Assembly: GCA_963678675.1 (NCBI GenBank)
Contig: OY783197.1
Coordinates: forward strand, 14,295,813 to 14,359,812
DNA from: Xiphydria camelus
Lineage: Eukaryota > Arthropoda > Insecta > Hymenoptera > Xiphydriidae
DNA length: 64,000 nucleotides
Direction of reading: 5' to 3'
Both the position numbers and the translations under genes were made by a program. Every line of letters starts with the position of its first letter. The stretch's first letter is position 1. Of this stretch, positions 58,078 to 64,000 are shown piece by piece. The notes beneath the pieces were generated by a model. That model was not told the origin of the DNA, did no database searches, and was given only the letters and a program-made list of their open reading frames with translations.

Positions 58078-58596
58078 ATATTTTGTAATCCATCGTTACA
58101 CCAGAGGCGAAGAAGAGATGAAATAGAAGTGAGGTACATGTACACTTCACGTTTGACAGGTCGGTATATAAATTGAAACTTATGATTGTATAATACGAAA
58201 GAGGAAAAACTTATACCGATAAAGAAAAAAAAAATAAAGCAGTTATTCTATTATTGTAATCCAATTCCATTATATCCCTTATTTTTCTGCCACGACTTTG
58301 ATTGTTGATAGTGGATGGATCAACCAATAAATTTGATTTTTCTTCGCTATCAGCAATTAAAGTCGTGGCACAAAAATAAGGGATACAATGTTATTGGATT
58401 ACAATAATGGAGTAACTACTTTATTATTATTTTATTATTTTTTCTTTATCGATATAAGTTTTTCCTCTTTCATATTATACTATCACAAGTTTCCATTTAT
58501 ATACCGACCTGTCAAACGTGAATTGTACATGTATGTACCTCACTTCTATTTCATCTCTTCTTTGCCTTTGGTGTAACGATGGAAATTATAAAATAT
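58078..58596. repeat. 519-bp palindrome
   Basis: Arms of about 230 bp around a centre near 58320 contain TTTGACAGGTCGGTATATAA, AATACGAAAGAGGAAA and GTGGCA.AAAAATAAGGGAT in both orientations. The arm sequence is homologous to the tail of module A (about 54890-55095). Confidence 0.8.
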
Positions 58597-59720
58597 CAAG
58601 AGACACGGTAGTGTCTCGCGGCATGTTCATTCAAGTCGTCAGAACGACGCCGCCAGCGCTGTCGCCGCGAGCACCCGTGTATCTTTACAGGAAAAATGTC
58701 TGCCCCCTTCACCCCTCAATTTTAACATCGAATTTTCTCAATAAATATACGGTTATAACCAAAACTATGCTTAGTTACGCCATATAAATCGACTATTCTC
58801 TATCGATAGAGACCAGAGTAAATGTTGTAAGTTACATATTAACAGATATTTTTCCTTAGCAACGCGAAGCCACGCCCCTCGCGCCTCGAAAGTCGAGAAT
58901 CCGATTTCTCGGGCGATATATATATGTCAAAATCTCACAAAAATTCCGCCTGTCTTCGGCGATATTCGGCCATGGTCGGAAATGTGTACACAGATGCGGC
59001 CACACGCATACGCCATCAAATGTATGTGAGAGTGTGTGAGAGAATATGTTTCTTGAATGTTTAGTTGTTTTTTAAAATTAATAAAATAATATTCCATTCG
59101 CGAAACGATTTCCCTCGCATTTTTTCGATCCTCGGACGCGCTTGTTAATTCAGTGTAATCGGAGTAGTGAATGTCAATAGTGGTGAATGTGACAGACGCT
59201 CCGTATAGTTTAATAATCGTTTGTATTTTTTTCGAATATCGAGATAGTGAACGGGTGCAGTGGTATTCTTCTCTCCAATGCCTGTGCATCAAGAAAGGAG
59301 CAGGAAAGGAGACGGTCTCAGAAGAATTGAAATCAGATAAGTTTAATTGCCATTTGACAGCTTTAACCTCACTTTCCATGGAAGGACAATATCTTTGTGT
59401 TTGTTCTATTTTTTGTTTTCAGGGTCATGCGAGCACGGGAAAAATCGAAGAAAATCAATCACCAACACAAGCCGTGGCAGAATAGGAGATGAAATGGAAC
59501 TGGATCACAATAATCAGGTAATTACTTTATCACTATTTTTCTCTATCGATATATTTCCTCTTTCGTACTATTACAAGTTCCAATTTACACACCGACCTGT
59601 CAAACCTGAAGTGTACACGTACCGCACTTCAATTTCATCTCTTCTTCGTCTCCGGTGTAACGACGGTCAATGAGGAATTACTCATACCGATTAGGCAGAT
59701 AAGTGCTGAATAACGTAGTA
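58594..59720 (+). repeat. Tandem module A, copy 2 (uninterrupted)
   Basis: Full-length copy without the LINE, closely similar to copy 1 throughout. A coding-like stretch (VQWYSSLQCLCIKKGAGKET) precedes a TTTTGTTTTCAG acceptor-like site at about 59421, then a short stretch to a CAG|GTAATT donor-like site. Possible exons, function unknown. Confidence 0.85.
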
Positions 59721-59882
59721 TAATACGAGAGAGGAAATATATCATTTTTAATAATTCTGTAATTATTAGAATAGAATTGATTAACTGAGATATAGTTTTT
59801 TAATTTCTACGCTCGAGTAAGTTCGGTATATTTTAAATAGTGAAATGCTACATATGATTATGTAATTTACAATTTGTTACAG

Positions 59883-59982
59883 ATCGTATGCAAACCCGAG
59901 GAGGTTTCTTTCGAAGGAGGGATCATCTACTTGTTGTTCCAACAAGAACCAGTTGCTTAGTTGCATTCATTGCATTTGACAG
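59883..59982 (+). repeat. Exon-like unit U4
   Basis: As U1 with an extra 8-bp TTAGTTGC repeat near its end, which shifts the frame. The following intron-like spacer is shorter than in the other units. Confidence 0.6.
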
Positions 59983-60071
59983 GTCGGTATAATTTCTACG
60001 CTCGAGTAAGTTCGGCATATTTTAGATAGTGAAATGCTACATATGATTATGTAATTTACAATTTGTTACAG

Positions 60072-60171
60072 ATCGTATGCAAACCCGAGGAGGTTTCTTT
60101 CGAAGGAGGGATCATCTACTTGTTGTTCCAACAAGAACCAGTTGCTTAGTTGCATTCATTGCATTTGACAG
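60072..60171 (+). repeat. Exon-like unit U5
   Basis: Nearly identical to U4, including the 8-bp insertion, so U4 and U5 share a recent tandem duplication of about 189 bp. Confidence 0.65.
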
Positions 60172-60272
60172 GTCGGTATATAAATTGGTTCTTAATTTTT
60201 ATGCTGAGTAACTTCGGTATATTTTAAAAGTGAAATGCTGCATATAATTGTGTAATTTACAATTTGTTACAG

Positions 60273-60365
60273 ATCGTTTGCGAACCCGAGGAGGTTTCTT
60301 TCCAACGAGGGATCATCCAGTTGGTGTTTCCAACAAGAACCAGTTACATTCATTGCATTTGACAG
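60273..60365 (+). repeat. Exon-like unit U6
   Basis: As U2, ending GCATTTGACAG before GTCGGTATAT, with one extra base in GTTGGTGTTTCC. Confidence 0.6.
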
Positions 60366-60514
60366 GTCGGTATATAAATTGGTAGTATAATACGAAAGAG
60401 GAAATATTCTGTCATTATTAGAATTGGTTAACTTAGATTAATATAATCTTAGTTTCTACGTTTAGTTAGTTCAGTATATTTTAAATTGTTTGTGTTATTT
60501 ACAATCTGTTACAG

Positions 60515-60631
60515 ATCGTATGCGAACTCGAGGGGGTTTCTTTCGAACGAGGAATCATCGTCTTGTTGTTTCAAGAACCTGCTGCTTTGGTTCATTCGGC
60601 GACCTGGATCTGCTGTCTCAAGTGCATGGAC
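60515..60631 (+). repeat. Exon-like unit U7, longer terminal form
   Basis: As U3, continuing into EPAALVHSATWICCLKCMD before a GTACGT donor-like site. Its 3' half forms the beginning of the palindrome 60596-61642. Confidence 0.6.
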
Positions 60632-61642
60632 GTACGTCACTTTAAATGGATGAATATCCTTAATATCATCCGAACCGTAGACTTACTAACCTCTGGTTTT
60701 AACCTTTCTTGCCATAGCCTAAATATTCTTTCGAGGGTTATTCCTTACTCTTTCTTCCTTACTATTTCTAACATACGGTAGTGTTCACGAATATTGTAAA
60801 ATATCGCAGGAATGTTACAGAAAAGTTACTTGCAAGAACGTGCTTTGTGGGGTGCAAATGGTGATATTTGTAATCCATCGTAACACCAGAGGCGAAGAAG
60901 AGAGTAAAGAGAAGTGAGGTACATGTACACTTCACGTTTGACAGGTCGGTATATAAATTTAAACTTGTGATTGTATAATACGAAAGAGGAAAAACTTATA
61001 TCGATAAAGAAAAAAAATAATAAAGTAGTTACTCTATTATTGTAATCCAATAACATTGTATCACTTATTTTTCTGCCACGACTTTAATTGCTGATAGCGA
61101 AGAAAAATCAAATTTGTTGGTTGATCCATCCACTATCAACAATTAAAGTCGTGGCAGAAAAATAAGGGATATAATGGAATTGGATTACAATAATAGAGTA
61201 ACTACTTTATTATTATTTTTTCTTTATCGATATAAGTTTTTCCTCTTTCATATTATACTATCACAAGTTTCAATTTATATACCGACCTGTCAAACGTGAA
61301 ATGTACATGTATGTACCTCACTTCTATTTCATCTCATCTTTGCCTTTGGTGTAACGATGGAAATTACAAAATATCATCATTTACACCCCGCAAAACACAT
61401 TTTTGCAAGCGACTTTTCTGTAACATTCCTGCGATATTTTACAATATTCGTGAACATTACCGTATGTTAGAAATAGTAAGGAAGAAAGAGTAAGGAATAA
61501 CCCTCGAAAGAATATTTAGGCTATGGCAAGAAAGGTTAAAACCAGAGGTTAGTAAGTCTACGGTTCGGATGATATTAAGGATATTCATCCATTTAAAGTG
61601 ACGTACGTCCATGCACTTGAGACAGCAGATCCAGGTCGCCGA
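60596..61642. repeat. 1.05 kb near-perfect palindrome
   Basis: The left arm starts TCGGCGACCTGGATCTGCTG and the right arm ends with its inverted copy. Arms are about 500 bp with few mismatches and an asymmetric centre of about 30 bp near 61119. Each arm contains part of U7, the AACATACGGTAGTGTTCACG segment and the module-tail sequence. It would form a very long hairpin in RNA. Confidence 0.9.
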
Positions 61643-61726
61643 GACTTTAATTTTGTGGTAATAAAAAGCTATTCTTCTACATGTACGTATCTTTCTCATG
61701 AATAAATTCCAAAAAGTAGTGAAATC

Positions 61727-62452
61727 CCCCCACAAAAACAGATTCTCTGTAAAAAAAGGCGGCATGTTCATTCAGTGCCAACAAAAATTGATACGTAAAA
61801 TACTGTCCAAAAAAGATTTGAAATCAATTAAGATCGCCATGTTCAAGATTTATGTATTAAAAGTAAAAGGCATCATTTGAAAGGAAAATTATTGTAAATC
61901 AAGTTACTAAAAAATTCGACTAAAAAAATTTATAAAAAAATTTTAATAAAAAAGAACTTGCCGCGTTTTTTTCTTCAAAATAAAAAATTCAGACAGAATT
62001 ATACTCGATGTTTATGCACTTATGATTTTAAATAAATTCATACACTTATAATATGATACCACCAGTATACCGAATGTCGCACGGGAAACCGATTAGGCGG
62101 GGGCCTTCTGAAATTCTCTGAATTTGACTTCGGCAGTGTAATTTATGAATCACTCTAGCACCGTCCAAGCACTGCCAATTATTCGGCATAGTGGACAAAA
62201 TATGAAAACTTAAACGCGGCAAGTTCTTTTTTATTAAAATTTTTTTATAAATTTTTTTAGTCGAATTTTTTAGTAACTTGATTTACAATAATTTTCCTTT
62301 CAAATGATGCCTTTTACTTTTAATACATAAATCTTGAACATGGCGATCTTAATTGATTTCAAATCTTTTTTGGAGAGTATTTTACGTATCAATTTTTGTT
62401 GGCACTGAATGAACATGCCGCCTTTTTTTACAGAGAATCTGTTTTTGTGGGG
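61727..62452. mobile_element. 726-bp foldback element, 241-bp arms
   Basis: CCCCACAAAAACAGATTCTC at the left is inverted at the right to 62452. Arms of 241 bp (61727-61967 and 62212-62452) are nearly identical and bracket a 244-bp spacer. A GGCGGCATGTTCATTCA motif in each arm also occurs near the start of module A. Confidence 0.9.
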
Positions 62453-62760
62453 TCATCATTTACACCCCGCAAAGCACGTTTTTGCAAGCAACTTTTCTGT
62501 AACATTCCTGCGATATTTTACAATATTCGTGAACATTACCGTATGTTAGAAACATTCCTTTACTCATAATATACATTTCTCGATAAATTCGCGAATGTTG
62601 CAAAACAGCATAGAAGCATTTCGGAATCATTACGTTGAAAGATCTCCTCGATAACGTAGGAGCTCGATAAGATTGTACTTGCTAGGGCTGAATTATATAG
62701 GGTTTTTATATCCCAGAAGAATATAGGTACAGCAAAATATATATCGATGCTGTGCTGGAA
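62453..62760 (-). repeat. Inverted partial copy of 57700-58077
   Basis: TCATCATTTACACCCCGCAA to CAGCAAAATATATATCGATG corresponds, on the opposite strand, to the sequence before the 58078 palindrome. Confidence 0.65.
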
Positions 62761-63086
62761 ATCAAGAGACACGGTAGTGTCTCGCGGCATGTTCATTCAA
62801 GTACTTCGTCAGAACGACGCCGACAGCGCTGTCGCAGCGAGCGAGCACCCGTGTATCTTTACAGGAAAAATGTCTGCCCTCTTCACCCCTCAAATTTTAC
62901 ATCGAATTTTCTCAATAAATATACGGTTATAACCAAAACTATGCTTAGTTACGCCATATAAATCGACTATTCTCTATCGATAGAGACCAGAGTAAATGTT
63001 GTAAATTACATATTAACAGAGATTTTTCCTTAGCAACGCTAAGACACGCCCCTGCCGTCTGAAAGTCAAGAATCCGATTTCTCGGG

Positions 63087-63132
<46 letters not shown>

Positions 63133-63487
63133 AAATGTCACTCTAATTCCGCCTATCTTCGGCGATAGTCGGCCATGATCGGAAATGTCTACACAGATAC
63201 GAGTGCACGCATACGCCATCAAATGTATGTGAGAGTGTGTGAGAGAATATATTCCTTGAATGTTTGGTCATGGTTTTCAAAGTGAATAAAATATTTCCAT
63301 TCGCGTAACGATTTCCCTCGCGTTTATTTCGATCCTCGGACGCGCTTGTTAATAAAAAGTGATAATTCAGTGCAATCGGAGTAATGAATCTCAATAGTGG
63401 TGAATGTGACAGACGCTCCGTATAGTTTAATAATCGTTTGTATTTTTTTCGTTTAATCGAGATAATGAACGGATGCAGTGGTATACC
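62761..63487 (+). repeat. Tandem module A, copy 3 (partial)
   Basis: The copy runs from ATCAAGAGACACGGTAGTGT to GGATGCAGTGGTAT, then diverges. It contains a long (TA)n tract (63089-63130) where copies 1 and 2 have only a short one. Confidence 0.85.
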
Positions 63488-63539
63488 GTATGTCCAATGG
63501 CTAGTCGAGCAGGTGCAGCGACCTGAATTTTCCTGAAAC

Positions 63540-64000
63540 TTGACTTCGGCAGTGTTTTAGTTAAAGGTGGCTTTGGAAGATGGCGCGCATACGAGCGAAA
63601 CGTTTGAAATATCTAATTTCCCGATAGGTAAAAGCGGGAGGTAGATAAATGCGGGAGATCGAAGTGTAACCTCAAAATTGTGAATGCTGGAATAATGGTG
63701 AGTAATTGTTTGAAACTATAAGACATAATAATTCGGGTTTTTTTCGATGTTCAACTAAATAACACGACTGATACCTAATTGCAGAGAGAAGCGACTGGCA
63801 GTCGTGGAGGAAGGGACTACCGTCAACGTGATCCTCGTCAGAGTGGTCGAGCTCTGCCTCGGCGACGAAAGGTGCAATTAAAATGAAATGAAAGCCTGAG
63901 TCAAGGTGAAAATTGGAAGGCGTGGAAAGAAAACGCGGCAGAGTCGCCAACAGAAGGAGTGAGTGAAGTGCGAAAGAAAAGTGCAGTGGCGCCGAAAAAC
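63540..64000 (+). other. Possible 5' exons of an unidentified gene
   Basis: A GTGAGT donor-like site follows ATAATG at about 63699, and a TTGCAG acceptor-like site ends at 63785. Splicing would yield a short Arg-rich reading (REATGSRGGRDYRQRDPRQS) ending at TGA, so this may be untranslated leader with a small upstream ORF. The GC content rises here relative to the left. Evidence is limited to splice-like signals. Confidence 0.3.

Overview
The window is AT-rich eukaryotic, almost certainly arthropod and probably insect, genomic DNA. It has short GT-AG introns, non-LTR retrotransposons with trinucleotide tails, many classes of cut-and-paste DNA transposon and foldback MITE, and a 200-N assembly gap inside a (TC)n tract. 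I cannot name the species. One host gene is convincing. It is an M1-family aminopeptidase-like gene on the minus strand, with exons seen at 46049-45789, 14048-13893, 13800-13471 and 1958-1808. These appear in N-to-C order with matching splice phases. All three zinc ligands and the GAMEN motif are altered, so it looks like a pseudoenzyme or a decaying gene. About 31.7 kb of transposons lie between its first two visible exons. A second host-like fragment is a GC3-rich exon at 26462-26640, cut off by a transposon.

Layout. 0-14 kb: C-terminal visible exons of the M1-like gene, foldback elements, a 2 kb element rich in CAAGGTT motifs, a decayed cysteine-rich transposon protein, and a DUF7869-like transposon gene with AT-hooks (8.3-10.6 kb). 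14-26 kb: a decayed transposon (14.55-16.79 kb), a 5'-truncated LINE, then a long LINE with 5'-UTR monomers, ORF1 and ORF2. That LINE is interrupted by a 2,559-bp Transib-like element with 10-bp CACAGTGGGG termini and CGGCG target duplications. 26-33 kb: a 4.3 kb DNA transposon with roughly 215-bp inverted repeats, its transposase broken by an 826-bp foldback element flanked by TTA. 33-41 kb: two degenerate Tc-like transposases in inverted orientation, with a second small CACAGTG element (37094-37580). 41-50 kb: a piggyBac deletion derivative, MITEs, a degenerate minisatellite, the N-terminal M1 exon, and a Tigger/pogo-like transposase with a C-terminal PHD finger.

50.5-63.5 kb is a locus of tandem and inverted duplications. 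A module of about 1.1 kb occurs three times (50501, 58594, 62761). The first copy is split by a structurally complete RTE-like LINE with a 1018-residue ORF, and the other copies serve as empty sites. Seven exon-like units of about 92-117 bp with conserved splice borders, two large palindromes and a 726-bp foldback make up the rest. The last 0.5 kb may hold the 5' end of another gene.

The transposons do not work together as one system. They record nested insertions whose order can be read directly from target duplications and restored reading frames. The best leads are the M1 pseudoenzyme, the two CACAGTG-ended elements, the TWA-flanked foldback family, the exon-module array at 50-63 kb, and a hammerhead-ribozyme-like core in a small element at 56.3 kb.
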